In this document: positions 1 through 6,840 of the stretch, piece by piece | Layout of the letters: each line of letters begins with the position of its first letter | Numbering within the stretch: the stretch's first letter is position 1 | Source of the DNA: Myxococcales bacterium | Lineage (GTDB): Bacteria > Myxococcota_A > Polyangia > Polyangiales > JADJMO01 | Reading direction: 5' to 3' | Assembly (NCBI GenBank): GCA_021783935.1 | Contig: JAJXTK010000002.1 | Coordinates: forward strand, 1-33,569 | Length of the DNA: 33,569 nt | The notes under the pieces: model-generated | The model's input: only the letters and a program-made list of their open reading frames with translations | Database searches by the model: none | Told to the model about the DNA's origin: nothing | Program-made: the position numbers and the translations under genes

Positions 1-87
1 ACGAGCCCGCCGGCGGCTCCCCCGCGGCGCGTGCCGGGGGGAGCGAGCGGAGCTCCCCCGCCGCGCCCGGTGCCTCGCGTGAGCTGA
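1..87 (+). CDS. possible 3' end of an upstream gene (partial)
   Basis: An open frame enters from the left edge and stops at TGA 85-87. The 28 visible residues are rich in Pro, Ala and Arg and match no family I know. The same stretch can form a hairpin (GGGGGAGC at 37-44 with GCTCCCCC at 52-59) and has no T-run behind it. It may be non-coding spacer instead; base composition alone makes short open frames common here. Confidence 0.25.
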   Translation, partial: TSPPAAPPRRVPGGASGAPPPRPVPRVS

Positions 88-126
88 CCCCGGACCCCTT
101 TCGAACCCCAGACAGGAGACCCCGCC

Positions 127-627
127 ATGGACCTGCACCCTGACCCGATCCCCGAGAACACTGACCCCGAAGCGGCCGCGATCGTCGCCGCTCTCGCCGA
201 CGATCGCGACGAGATCCTCGAAGCCATCGAGGCCGCCGAGGCCGCGACGATCGCCGAGGAGCGAGGCGACCAGCTGCTCCGCTGGGCTGCCGTCCGCGCG
301 CGCTATGCGCGCGACGAGGACGAGGCGCCCGAGGACGCCGAGCCCGAGCCGCCGCAGGAGCCGGCGCCGCCCGAGCGGCGCGACGAGATCGGCGCGGACG
401 GAGCGCCGCTCGCGCTCGCCGACCTGCAACGCTGGTTGCTCGCGACGGCGCGGCTGGGATGCGACGCCTACGTCGAGTCCGAGCTTCCGGCGGGGCTGCG
501 CTCGTCGATGACCGGCCGGGTGACGTCCGTTGGCCGCGAGCGCTTCGGCCTTCGCCTTCGCGGCGTCGACCGTATCTTCCGGTTGGAATACGTGACCTAC
601 GGCCGGCGCGTGTCGAGGCGGCCGTGA
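127..627 (+). CDS. hypothetical acidic protein of the integrated element
   Basis: This 166-aa protein has no family I recognise. The ATG has a good AGGAG ribosome-binding site at 114-118. The N-terminal two thirds is acidic and Ala/Glu/Pro-rich (helical up to about residue 65, then a Pro/Glu-rich linker to about 85). The C-terminal part, from about residue 120, has alternating hydrophobic residues and Gly turns suggesting a small beta-barrel. Its stop overlaps the GTG start of the next gene, so the two are probably translated together. It heads the run that leads into the terminase-like gene, so a packaging-related role such as a small-terminase-type partner is possible but unproven. Confidence 0.6.
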   Translation: MDLHPDPIPENTDPEAAAIVAALADDRDEILEAIEAAEAATIAEERGDQLLRWAAVRARYARDEDEAPEDAEPEPPQEPAPPERRDEIGADGAPLALADLQRWLLATARLGCDAYVESELPAGLRSSMTGRVTSVGRERFGLRLRGVDRIFRLEYVTYGRRVSRRP

Positions 628-917
628 GCAGCCGGCACGCCCAGCATGAGGCACGCGTCGAGGAGCTGCGCGCCGAGACGGCGGCGCTCGCGAGGGCGCG
701 GATCGTCGGCACGCTCTCGCTCGGGAGCGGCGAGCCGGTGCGCATCGAGCTTCGGGACGGCCGCGTGCTGCTCGGTGACCTCGTGCGCTTCGATGGCGAG
801 CGCGCCGCGGTTCGGCCGTGGGGGGTGAAGTCGGTGCGCCGCGTGCGGGTCGAGGAGATCAGGCACGCGCGGACCGCGTACGCCGAGCGTCACGCGCACG
901 AGAGGGGGAACCGATGA
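624..917 (+). CDS. hypothetical small protein, possible Sm/SH3-like barrel
   Basis: This 97-aa protein starts at GTG 624, chosen because GTGA overlaps the stop of the preceding gene by 4 nt and because the upstream part of the frame overlaps that gene wholesale. Residues 1-25 look helical (HEARVEELRAETAALARAR). Residues 28-80 alternate hydrophobic and charged residues around LRDGRVLLGDLVRFDG, a pattern resembling Sm-like or SH3-like small barrels. The stop overlaps the ATG of the terminase-like gene (ATGA). The function is unknown; linkage and translational coupling place it in the element's packaging-type operon. Confidence 0.6.
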   Translation: MSSRHAQHEARVEELRAETAALARARIVGTLSLGSGEPVRIELRDGRVLLGDLVRFDGERAAVRPWGVKSVRRVRVEEIRHARTAYAERHAHERGNR

Positions 918-2626
918 TCGCGAAGCGCGAGGCGCAGGGGCCCGGCCCCGGCGGCGTCATCGGCGCGACGCCCTACCAGGTCGCGCTGTTCGCGGGCTTG
1001 CGCCCGAGCGCGGCCCAGTCCGCGGTGCTCAAGGTGCTCGGGGGCGAGGAGCTCACGGTGGCGGAGCTCGCGGCGTGGCGGTTGCTCACGGGGCAGCGCA
1101 GGCCACCGCGGCCCGAGGGCTACCGCGAGGTGTTCGCCGAAAAAGGCAGGCGCGCCGGCTGGACCACGCACGTCGCGGCTCCCTTCGCGGTGTCGGCGCT
1201 GCTGGTCTCGCCGGCGAAGTTGAACACGCGGCTCGCGCCCGGCGAGGTCGCCCGCGTGCTGCTCTTCGGGCCCGAGCTCCAGCACACACGGCAGTTGCAG
1301 GATGCGACGGCGGGGATCCTCGACCGGCTGCAAGTGCGCTTCACGCGGCGCGACGGGGAGATCGATCTCGCACCGGCCGGCCTGAGGACGATCGCGCTCG
1401 CAACGGTGGCGGATCATCAGGCGCCGAGATCTGGAACCGCCGCGGCCGCGATCATCGACGAGCCGTTTTTTTTGCCGTTCGACGAAGGCGCCGACGGCTA
1501 CGACGTCGAGCTCTTCGCGGCGATCCGGCCGGCGACGGCGACGCTCGTCGGCTTGCTCCGCACGAACCTGCTCGCCGGGGGCTCGCCCTGGACCACGCGC
1601 GGGGTAGCGCACGACATGGTTCGCAAGCACCTCGGCAAGGTCGACGGCCCGGTGTGCGCGCTGCACGGCAGCACGTGGACCTGGAACGAGACGCTCTCCG
1701 AAACGTCTACGCGGCAACTTGAGGAAGACGAAAATCGGTGGCGGCGCGAGTACCTAGCGGTCGCGAGCGAGAGCGAGAGCGCGTGGATCGCTCGGCGTGA
1801 CGTCGTCGACGCGGTCGATCGCGGGGTCGACGAGCGAGCTGCGCGCGACGGCGTGATCTACGTGATCGCGATCGACGTCGCGTTTCGATCCGACCGCTTC
1901 GCGATCGTGGTCGCGCATCGCGAGCTTCGGGTCCGCGAGGGCGGTCCTCCGAGCGACGTCGTGGTGATCGACCTGGTGCGCGTCGCCACGCCAGCGCCTG
2001 GACAGCGTCTCGATTTCGACGAGCTCATGCAGCGGGTCGCGAACATCTCGCGCCGCTACAACAACGCGAAGATCGTCCGCGACGCGTTCAGCGGCGACGC
2101 CGTCGACCACGCGCTCCGCACGCGCGGCTGCCGCTCCGAAGAGATGCCGATGAACGCGGCCGCGCAAACTCGGCGCTGGACCCTCGTGCAATCAAAGTTC
2201 CGCAGCGGTGGCGTGCGCCTCGTCGACAGCGAGATCGCGGTTCGCGAGCTCGTCGACTTGCGCGCGAAGATGCACGCCGCAGGGAGGATCGAGGTCGCGG
2301 CGCCAAGCCGGCGGGGCTCGCATGATGACGTCGCCGACAGCATCGCGCTCGCGATCGACGCCGTGCGGGACATCCCGGCGACGGGCGGGACGATCGAGAA
2401 CGACGTGCGGATCTGGCGCGACGAGGAGGGGGTCCGCATCGAGAGCACGTGGTTCAGCACGAAGCGCGCCGTCGGTGGCGGTTACGTGCGCGTGCCGTGT
2501 GCGCCGCCGCTCGGCACGCCGGCGGGCGACGAGGCGCTCGAAGAGCGACAGGCCCGCGGCCAGTGGATCGAGGGCGATCCGCCGCTGCCGCGCGGGCCGA
2601 GCCTGAGCGCGCGCGTGCGCGAGTGA
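914..2626 (+). CDS. phage terminase large subunit-like protein with altered Walker A
   Basis: This 570-aa protein starts at ATG 914, overlapping the previous stop by 4 nt. It has the layout of a phage terminase large subunit, the ATPase-nuclease that drives DNA into a procapsid. It has an N-terminal ATPase with the Walker B motif AAAIIDE (D182, E183). It also has a C-terminal RNase H-like nuclease with the first acidic residue in AIDVAF (D321) and a late SHDDVADSIALAI motif typical of the third acidic site. The position expected for Walker A reads GRRAGWTT (residues 78-85), with Trp83 where the catalytic Lys belongs (TGG at 1160-1162). Length is within the usual family range and no frameshift is visible. 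It may be a diverged or inactivated terminase, or a co-opted homologue. Confidence 0.7.
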   Translation: MIAKREAQGPGPGGVIGATPYQVALFAGLRPSAAQSAVLKVLGGEELTVAELAAWRLLTGQRRPPRPEGYREVFAEKGRRAGWTTHVAAPFAVSALLVSPAKLNTRLAPGEVARVLLFGPELQHTRQLQDATAGILDRLQVRFTRRDGEIDLAPAGLRTIALATVADHQAPRSGTAAAAIIDEPFFLPFDEGADGYDVELFAAIRPATATLVGLLRTNLLAGGSPWTTRGVAHDMVRKHLGKVDGPVCALHGSTWTWNETLSETSTRQLEEDENRWRREYLAVASESESAWIARRDVVDAVDRGVDERAARDGVIYVIAIDVAFRSDRFAIVVAHRELRVREGGPPSDVVVIDLVRVATPAPGQRLDFDELMQRVANISRRYNNAKIVRDAFSGDAVDHALRTRGCRSEEMPMNAAAQTRRWTLVQSKFRSGGVRLVDSEIAVRELVDLRAKMHAAGRIEVAAPSRRGSHDDVADSIALAIDAVRDIPATGGTIENDVRIWRDEEGVRIESTWFSTKRAVGGGYVRVPCAPPLGTPAGDEALEERQARGQWIEGDPPLPRGPSLSARVRE

Positions 2627-2708
2627 CGGGTGACGTCGAGCGCGGGCGCGGTGCCCGTCGGTGGTGGTGTGTTGGTTCGCGCCGATGGCGCGAGAAGGAG
2701 ACGAGACG

Positions 2709-3731
2709 ATGGCAACGCAGAACGAAACGAACAACGAGACGGCGCCCGCGCGGAAGTACCTGCTGACGCAGTCGCCGCCGGTGACGGGGACGATCGCGTC
2801 CGTCGACGCGATGATCGACGACTTCGCAGCGAGCGCGGCCGACTGCGGCCCGCGCCGCGGCATGGTCATGGAGATCGCGGCTGACGCGCGCACCTGTCGC
2901 AAGCAGATCACGTCAGCCGCGCGCATGTTCGGCCGCCGGCTCGACCGGGACGCGATCGCGCGCGCGACCTTCGCGCGAAAGGAGCGGCCCGACGCGGCGT
3001 GGTTCGCGCAGCTTCAGAGCACGCTTCGCGACTCGGTCGCCGAGAAGGTGAAGGACCAAGCCGACGCCGCCGCGAGCGAGCTCGTCGAGGACGCGCGCGC
3101 GTTCAATGCGGCGTACGAAGGCGACGAGGCAACCGCGCTTGGGCCGTCGGCCCTTCGCAACAAGGGCGCCGACTTGAGGGAGCTGATCCGCGGCGAGTCG
3201 GCGAAGGAAGGTGCGCGCGCTGCGGCCTCGTTCGCCGAGCCGTTCGGGACCTGGAAGGGGCTCGTCGCGCGCAACGACCCCGACGCGGATTTCTATGGCG
3301 ACGCGATCGAGAACATCGCGCTCGAAATCTCGCGCGCGAACCCCGCCGATCTCGCCAAGCGCCTCGGGTCGCAGCGGGTCACGGCGAGCGCGATCACCGC
3401 GGTGCGCTCGGGTGATCTGCAAAAGGAGCAGGCGATGGCGACGCAGTTCCTCGCGATGCTCCGCGAGCGCCGCGCGCAGAAGGTCCCGCCGCACGTCGCG
3501 GCGTGCCGCGTCGCCTGGGCGAAGCTGATCTCGATCTGGCCGCAGATCCTCGGCATGAACGCGTGGATGCTGGCGCCGTCGCAGATCGGCACCTCGGGGC
3601 CGCGCGTCGCCTACGATTTTCGAGACGAGCTCGCGGTCGACCCGCAGTGGCCGACGCGGCTGTTGCCGCCGTGGCCGCGCGGCATCCGGCTTCCGTGGTC
3701 GCCCGTCGCAGAGATCGGAGCAGGCACGTGA
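2709..3731 (+). CDS. hypothetical 340-aa protein of the integrated element
   Basis: The function is not recognised. The start at ATG 2709 is chosen because an AAGGAG-like site (about 2694-2699) sits at normal spacing; the in-frame ATG at 2685 would have no comparable site. The protein is soluble-looking, Ala/Arg-rich and mostly helical, with no signal peptide or obvious membrane segment. Residues 220-270 are strongly helical, and the C-terminal 80 residues are rich in Trp and Pro (WPQILGMNAWM, PPWPRGIRLPW). It follows the terminase-like gene by 82 nt, where phages often encode the portal, but it is shorter than usual portal proteins and I see no portal signature. Confidence 0.6.
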   Translation: MATQNETNNETAPARKYLLTQSPPVTGTIASVDAMIDDFAASAADCGPRRGMVMEIAADARTCRKQITSAARMFGRRLDRDAIARATFARKERPDAAWFAQLQSTLRDSVAEKVKDQADAAASELVEDARAFNAAYEGDEATALGPSALRNKGADLRELIRGESAKEGARAAASFAEPFGTWKGLVARNDPDADFYGDAIENIALEISRANPADLAKRLGSQRVTASAITAVRSGDLQKEQAMATQFLAMLRERRAQKVPPHVAACRVAWAKLISIWPQILGMNAWMLAPSQIGTSGPRVAYDFRDELAVDPQWPTRLLPPWPRGIRLPWSPVAEIGAGT

Positions 3732-3901
3732 GCGCGCTCGCCGAGGTGTACCGCGCGCGCATGCGACGCGCCGATGCCGAGACGATCGCCGAGAAGGCGA
3801 GGTCGACCGGCTACATGCTCGCCGAGGTCAGAGACGTCGACGACGGGCACGCGCTGCTCGTCGTCGAGATGCTCCCGCGCGAGCCCGAGCTCGCCGAGTA
3901 G
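3728..3901 (+). CDS. hypothetical 57-aa protein
   Basis: A GTG start overlaps the preceding stop by 4 nt (GTGA), the same coupling used elsewhere in this run. The product has an amphipathic N-terminal helix (EVYRARMRRADAETIAEKAR) followed by a short hydrophobic strand (HALLVVEML). There are no recognisable motifs. Coupling makes it likely to be translated, but its role is unknown. Confidence 0.5.
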   Translation: MSALAEVYRARMRRADAETIAEKARSTGYMLAEVRDVDDGHALLVVEMLPREPELAE

Positions 3902-3958
3902 CACAAGGGGCCCGCGCGCGGGCGCGTCGAGAGAGGGCGCGGCGGCCGAGCGCGCGTC

Positions 3959-4012
3959 GGGAGCGCGGGCGGCACCGTGCCGCTCGCCCCTGTCGTGGCT
4001 GCCCGCGCTCCC
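3959..4012 (+). promoter_or_regulatory. two mutually exclusive hairpins in the intergenic region
   Basis: GGGAGCGCGGGC at 3959-3970 is perfectly complementary to GCCCGCGCTCCC at 4001-4012. Inside it, GCGGGCGGCA at 3965-3974 can instead pair with TGCCGCTCGC at 3978-3987 (one G-T pair, 3-nt loop). The two stems share bases 3965-3970, so only one can form at a time. No T-run follows. It could be a terminator-like or attenuator-like element or a coincidence of high GC. Confidence 0.35.
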
Positions 4013-4067
4013 CTCGATCTAGGCCGGACCCATGCCGAACGCGTGAGGCCGGCGCATAGTTCAGCCC

Positions 4068-4265
4068 ATGGGCGAGCGGACGATGTTCCCCGAGGTGCTG
4101 CGTGACGGTCGCGTGCGCGTGATCGCCCGGGCCGAAGGTGACGGCGCCGTCGGTGACGCGGTCTGGTACGTGAGCCCGGGAGATCCCCGGTACGAGGAGC
4201 TCGTGCTCGAAGCGGCGAAGGTCCGCGAGGAACAAGACGAGCTCGCGCGGAAGATGGGCGCGTGA
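4068..4265 (+). CDS. hypothetical 65-aa protein
   Basis: This is a short, compositionally normal reading frame for this genome. It has a beta-like first half (GRVRVIARAEG, DAVWYVSPGD) and a charged helical end (LEAAKVREEQDELARKMG). There is no clear ribosome-binding site before ATG 4068; ATG 4083 is an alternative start. It stands alone between two non-coding stretches. Function is unknown. Confidence 0.45.
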   Translation: MGERTMFPEVLRDGRVRVIARAEGDGAVGDAVWYVSPGDPRYEELVLEAAKVREEQDELARKMGA

Positions 4266-4381
4266 GGGGCGCACCGGGCGCGTAGCCGCTCCGCTGGCGC
4301 GTCACTGCCCCCCGGGCTGGCACGAGGTGCCCCCGGGCCGGCGGGCGCGTCTACGGGGCTCTGGCGCGTCGTGAGTGACGT

Positions 4382-4395
4382 ATCGCGCGCGCGAT
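4382..4395. repeat. 14-bp perfect palindrome ATCGCGCGCGCGAT
   Basis: A perfect dyad in the control region upstream of the ribbon-helix-helix gene. It is made of alternating CG, so it may simply reflect base composition. Confidence 0.3.
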
Positions 4396-4444
4396 GCCGC
4401 GGGGACATTCGGATCTTCAGTCGCCAGATCGGCGGGTGAGCAAA

Positions 4445-4468
4445 CGTTTGAAAAGCGCTTTTCAAACG
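4445..4468. promoter_or_regulatory. 24-bp perfect palindrome, candidate operator
   Basis: CGTTTGAAAAGC (4445-4456) is followed without a gap by its exact reverse complement (4457-4468). The centre is AT-rich against a very GC-rich background, which makes chance unlikely. It lies about 155 bp upstream of the ribbon-helix-helix gene and overlaps the first of two direct repeats by two bases. A dimeric repressor or element control protein is the natural candidate ligand. Confidence 0.6.
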
Positions 4469-4585
4469 GAAAGGAACTTGCGGCTACGCGGCATGGTCCC
4501 GCGGCATGCGGCGTTTGAGCCGAGCCGGTTTGCACGGAAAAGAACTTGCGTGTGTGCCGTCTGATGCACCGGCTCCGCGGCATGG
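4467..4585 (+). repeat. degenerate tandem repeats upstream of RHH gene
   Basis: CGGAAAGGAACTTGCG at 4467-4482 recurs at 4535-4550 with one change. GGCTACGCGGCATGG at 4482-4496 recurs at 4571-4585 with one change. In the first copy the two blocks are joined; in the second they are separated by 21 bp. The motif CGTTTGA also recurs (4445 and 4512). This looks like a duplicated regulatory or recombination-site module. The rest of 4266-4444 holds no gene I can support. Confidence 0.5.
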
Positions 4586-4621
4586 CTTGCGGTCCCCCGC
4601 GCTTGGTATATATCTAGACGC

Positions 4622-4942
4622 ATGCCGAGAACGCCGATCACGCCGCTGCGGCTGACACCCGAGGACCTGGAGGTGCTCGGCGAGGTGCTCCGGCGCACCG
4701 GCGCGGCATCTCTCGCCGATGGAGTGCGCATCGCGATCCGGCACTACGTCGCGACCACGCCGAAGGCGCGCACCACGAAGCGCGAGCCGCTCGGGTTCCA
4801 CAAGCCCGGCAAGGGCGAGACGAGCGACGAGATCGCGGCGAAGTTCGCCGACGCGATCATCGAGCACGCGAACCAGGACCGCGCGAAGAAGGGGCTCCCC
4901 CCGATCCCGCCGCGCACGAAGCGCACGAAGCGAACGAAGTAG
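4622..4942 (+). CDS. ribbon-helix-helix-like small DNA-binding protein
   Basis: This 106-aa protein begins with a short strand and two helices (ITPLRLTPEDLEVLGEVLRR, then SLADGVRIAIRHYV), the layout of a ribbon-helix-helix (CopG/Arc-type) DNA-binding domain at residues 5-42. The rest is basic and ends in a Thr-Lys-Arg-rich tail. Such proteins usually act as dimeric repressors or, beside integrases, as recombination-directionality or partition-like factors. It lies 135 nt upstream of the recombinase and directly downstream of the palindrome and repeats, which are its obvious candidate targets. TATATATCTAG sits at 4608-4618, and there is no clear ribosome-binding site, so the transcript may be nearly leaderless. 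Confidence 0.55.
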   Translation: MPRTPITPLRLTPEDLEVLGEVLRRTGAASLADGVRIAIRHYVATTPKARTTKREPLGFHKPGKGETSDEIAAKFADAIIEHANQDRAKKGLPPIPPRTKRTKRTK

Positions 4943-5022
4943 TCCCCAAAAAGTGGGGCCGGCGCGTGCAGCTAACACGCCCGACCCCGTGGCCCCTCTC
5001 CTCGTTTCCCTAGGAGCGAAGC

Positions 5023-5088
5023 ATGCCGACCATCGCAATGAAGCCCAGCGCGCGCAACTTCACGTCGGAGGTGCGCGATGCCGCGTAG
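5023..5088 (+). CDS. 21-aa ORF overlapping the integrase start
   Basis: ATG 5023 has an AGGAG site at 5012-5016, better placed than most in this region. The frame ends at TAG 5086-5088, overlapping the integrase start at 5078 by 11 nt. The peptide contains MKPSARNFTSEVRDA. It could be a leader peptide that couples or limits integrase translation. It may also be a chance frame. Confidence 0.35.
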   Translation: MPTIAMKPSARNFTSEVRDAA

Positions 5089-6571
5089 GAAGCTGGACGA
5101 GCAGCCCGCGGCCCCTACCCCGCCGGCCGAGCCGAAGGCGCGAGGCGCGGGCGTCCGCCTTCGCGGCGTCGCCGACGGCGTCGCCTGGACCGTCTACGAC
5201 CACGTCGACGGCGGCGGCGAGCTCGCGTGGCGCGACGCCACGAACAAGCGCCGCAAGGCGCGCGTGCCCCCGAGCGTCTCGACGGACGCGCAGCTCAAGA
5301 CCTTCGCGACCGTCACGATTCGCACCGTGGTCCAGGAGGCCAAGCGCGCAGACGAGGCCAAGCCGGCGCAGCCGACGCGCCCGACGTTCAAGAGCTTCTC
5401 GATGCGATGGACGAGCGGCGAGCTCGCGCGCCTCTACCCCGACCACGTGAAGTTCAAGCGCACGTCGGCCGACGACGCGCAGCGGCTCGCGACGCACGTC
5501 TACGACCACTGCGGCGACGTCGCGCTCGAAGACTTCACGCTCGCCGACGCCGAGCGCGTGATGCAGAAGCTCCCCGCGACGCTCGCACCGGCGACGCGCC
5601 GACAGGTCGCGCAGCTCCTACACCGCGTGCTCCGGCTCGCGGTCTATCCGGCGCGCATCATCGCGGCGAACCCGCTCCCCAGCGGCTTCTTGCCGAAGGC
5701 CGGCAAAGGCAAGGCGCACGGCTACTTGTACCCGAGCGAGGACTCGAAGCTCCTCGCGCACAAGCCGACCGATCTCGGGCTCCGCATGCTGCTCGGGTTC
5801 CTCGCCCGCGAGGGCATGCGCGCGAGCGAGGCGTGCGGGCTGACGTGGGACTCGATCGACCTCGAACACGGCGCCGTCACGCTCGACGAGAACAAGACCG
5901 ATGACGCGCGCTCGTGGCCGATGGACCCGGGCGTGCGCGCGGCGCTCGCGATCTGGAAGAACATCGCGCCGAAGCCCAAGGCCAAGCCGGGCGAGACGAT
6001 CGACCCCGAGACGCTGCACGTCTTCGTCGACGAGGACGCCAAGCCCTACGACCCCGCGCGGTCGAACCTCGCCGAGCGGCTGCGCGCCGAGCTCAAGGCC
6101 GCGGGCGTCGAACGCGCGCAGCTCTTCGAGACAACGGCGACGAGACAGCAGCTGCGCGCCCACGACCTCCGCGCGACGTTCGTGACCCTCGCGCTCGCGA
6201 GCGGGAAGAGCGAGTCATGGGTCGCCGACAGGACCGGCCACAAGAGCTCGGCCATGATCTCGCGCTACAAGCGCGCCGCGCGGACCGTCGCCGAGCTCGG
6301 GCTAGGCACGCTGCGTCCCCTCGTCGACGCGATCCCCGAGCTCGCCGCGTTGAAGCCGAAGGCCGAGAAGCGCGAGGCCCGTGCAAGCCGTCGGCGACGT
6401 CGCGCGGACGCACCGCGTCGTCGAGCAGTTGTCTCGCGTCTTGTCTCGCGAGACAGATCGGCGAGACAACAAAAGCCGAAAACCCCCGGAATCTCCGAGG
6501 GTTTCATGGTGGGCCAGGAGAGACTTGAACTCTCAGCCAACGGATTAAGAGTCCGCTGCTCTACCAATTGA
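5078..6571 (+). CDS. tyrosine recombinase (integrase) whose 3' end runs into tRNA-Lys
   Basis: This 497-aa phage-type integrase catalyses site-specific strand exchange between the element and the tRNA target. A GGAGGT site precedes ATG 5078. After a variable N-terminal arm-binding region and a core-binding domain (about residues 100-200), the catalytic domain shows R248 (GMRASEACGL), a likely K273, H362-x-L-R365, GH388 and the nucleophile Y397 in ISRYKR. The fold ends near residue 435. Residues from about 455 onward are encoded by the four half-sites, the tRNA operon terminator and, from 6507, the antisense of tRNA-Lys, so this tail would change on excision. The tail is probably non-functional or tolerated. 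Confidence 0.9.
   Translation: MPRRKLDEQPAAPTPPAEPKARGAGVRLRGVADGVAWTVYDHVDGGGELAWRDATNKRRKARVPPSVSTDAQLKTFATVTIRTVVQEAKRADEAKPAQPTRPTFKSFSMRWTSGELARLYPDHVKFKRTSADDAQRLATHVYDHCGDVALEDFTLADAERVMQKLPATLAPATRRQVAQLLHRVLRLAVYPARIIAANPLPSGFLPKAGKGKAHGYLYPSEDSKLLAHKPTDLGLRMLLGFLAREGMRASEACGLTWDSIDLEHGAVTLDENKTDDARSWPMDPGVRAALAIWKNIAPKPKAKPGETIDPETLHVFVDEDAKPYDPARSNLAERLRAELKAAGVERAQLFETTATRQQLRAHDLRATFVTLALASGKSESWVADRTGHKSSAMISRYKRAARTVAELGLGTLRPLVDAIPELAALKPKAEKREARASRRRRRADAPRRRAVVSRLVSRDRSARQQKPKTPGISEGFMVGQERLELSANGLRVRCSTN
6429..6470. repeat. four TTGTCTCGC half-sites near the attachment junction
   Basis: TTGTCTCGCG occurs at 6429-6438 and again 12 bp later at 6441-6450. Inverted copies lie at 6447-6455 (forming the 14-bp dyad TGTCTCGCGAGACA at 6442-6455) and at 6461-6469. 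The cluster sits 38 bp from the tRNA 3' end, inside the integrase coding sequence. It is a strong candidate for integrase arm-type or excisionase binding sites. Confidence 0.55.
6471..6504 (-). terminator. Rho-independent terminator of the tRNA operon
   Basis: Read on the - strand just after the tRNA-Lys CCA, AAACCC-T-CGGA pairs with TCCG-G-GGGTTT around a 3-nt loop (stem 6480-6504). TTTT-rich sequence follows. It belongs to the inserted element's side of the junction, so the element seems to supply a terminator for the tRNA it occupies. The same DNA is read as part of the integrase gene on the other strand. Confidence 0.65.
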
Positions 6572-6582
6572 GCTACTGGCCC
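6507..6582 (-). tRNA. tRNA-Lys (anticodon CTT), integration target
   Basis: On the - strand a complete cloverleaf is visible: acceptor GGGCCAG/CTGGCCC, D-arm GCTC...GAGC, anticodon loop CTCTTAA (anticodon CTT, lysine), TTCAAGT in the T-loop region, discriminator A and an encoded CCA (6507-6509). The 3' half is the likely attachment core, since the integrase gene abuts and overlaps it. It is probably co-transcribed behind tRNA-Arg, 28 nt upstream. Confidence 0.95.
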
Positions 6583-6610
6583 GACACGTCACGACCACTG
6601 AGACTAGCTG

Positions 6611-6684
6611 CGCGCTCGGCCCGATTCGAACGGGCGACCAACGGATTCGAAGTCCGACGCTCTATCCAGCTGAGCTACGAGCGC
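6611..6684 (-). tRNA. tRNA-Arg (anticodon TCG)
   Basis: The - strand cloverleaf has acceptor GCGCTCG/CGAGCGC, D-arm GCTC...GAGC, anticodon loop CTTCGAA (anticodon TCG, arginine), T-arm GCCCG-TTCGAAT-CGGGC and discriminator G. The CCA is not encoded (CAG follows), unlike the neighbouring tRNA-Lys, so it must be added after transcription. The outermost anticodon-stem pair is a T-T mismatch. Confidence 0.93.
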
Positions 6685-6750
6685 CCGTCGCGTGTCGCCC
6701 GAGCTTGCCCGAGCGCCGACGGCGAGTTCGCCGCCGTTGGTAGAGGCGGA

Positions 6751-6779
6751 CGTTTACGCATCAGGGCAGCTCGTGTCAA
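6751..6779 (-). promoter_or_regulatory. sigma70-type promoter for the tRNA operon
   Basis: On the - strand, a consensus TTGACA (-35, 6774-6779) is followed after exactly 17 bp by TAAACG (-10, 6751-6756), preceded by TGCG. It points at tRNA-Arg, with transcription expected to begin near 6744. The -10 box is weak but the -35 and spacing are ideal. Confidence 0.55.
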
Positions 6780-6840
6780 ACGGAATTCGACGCCGGCGCC
6801 GGACCTTGCCGTGACGACCTGGGCGGACGAGCGTACGTGC

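Noticed and set aside
6611..6684. tRNA-Arg as a pseudogene because CCA is not encoded
   Set aside because: All stems and the anticodon loop are intact, and many bacterial tRNAs lack an encoded CCA.
6568..6840. N-terminal extension of DapE
   Set aside because: It overlaps tRNA-Arg and the tRNA promoter; the M20 fold begins after 6841.
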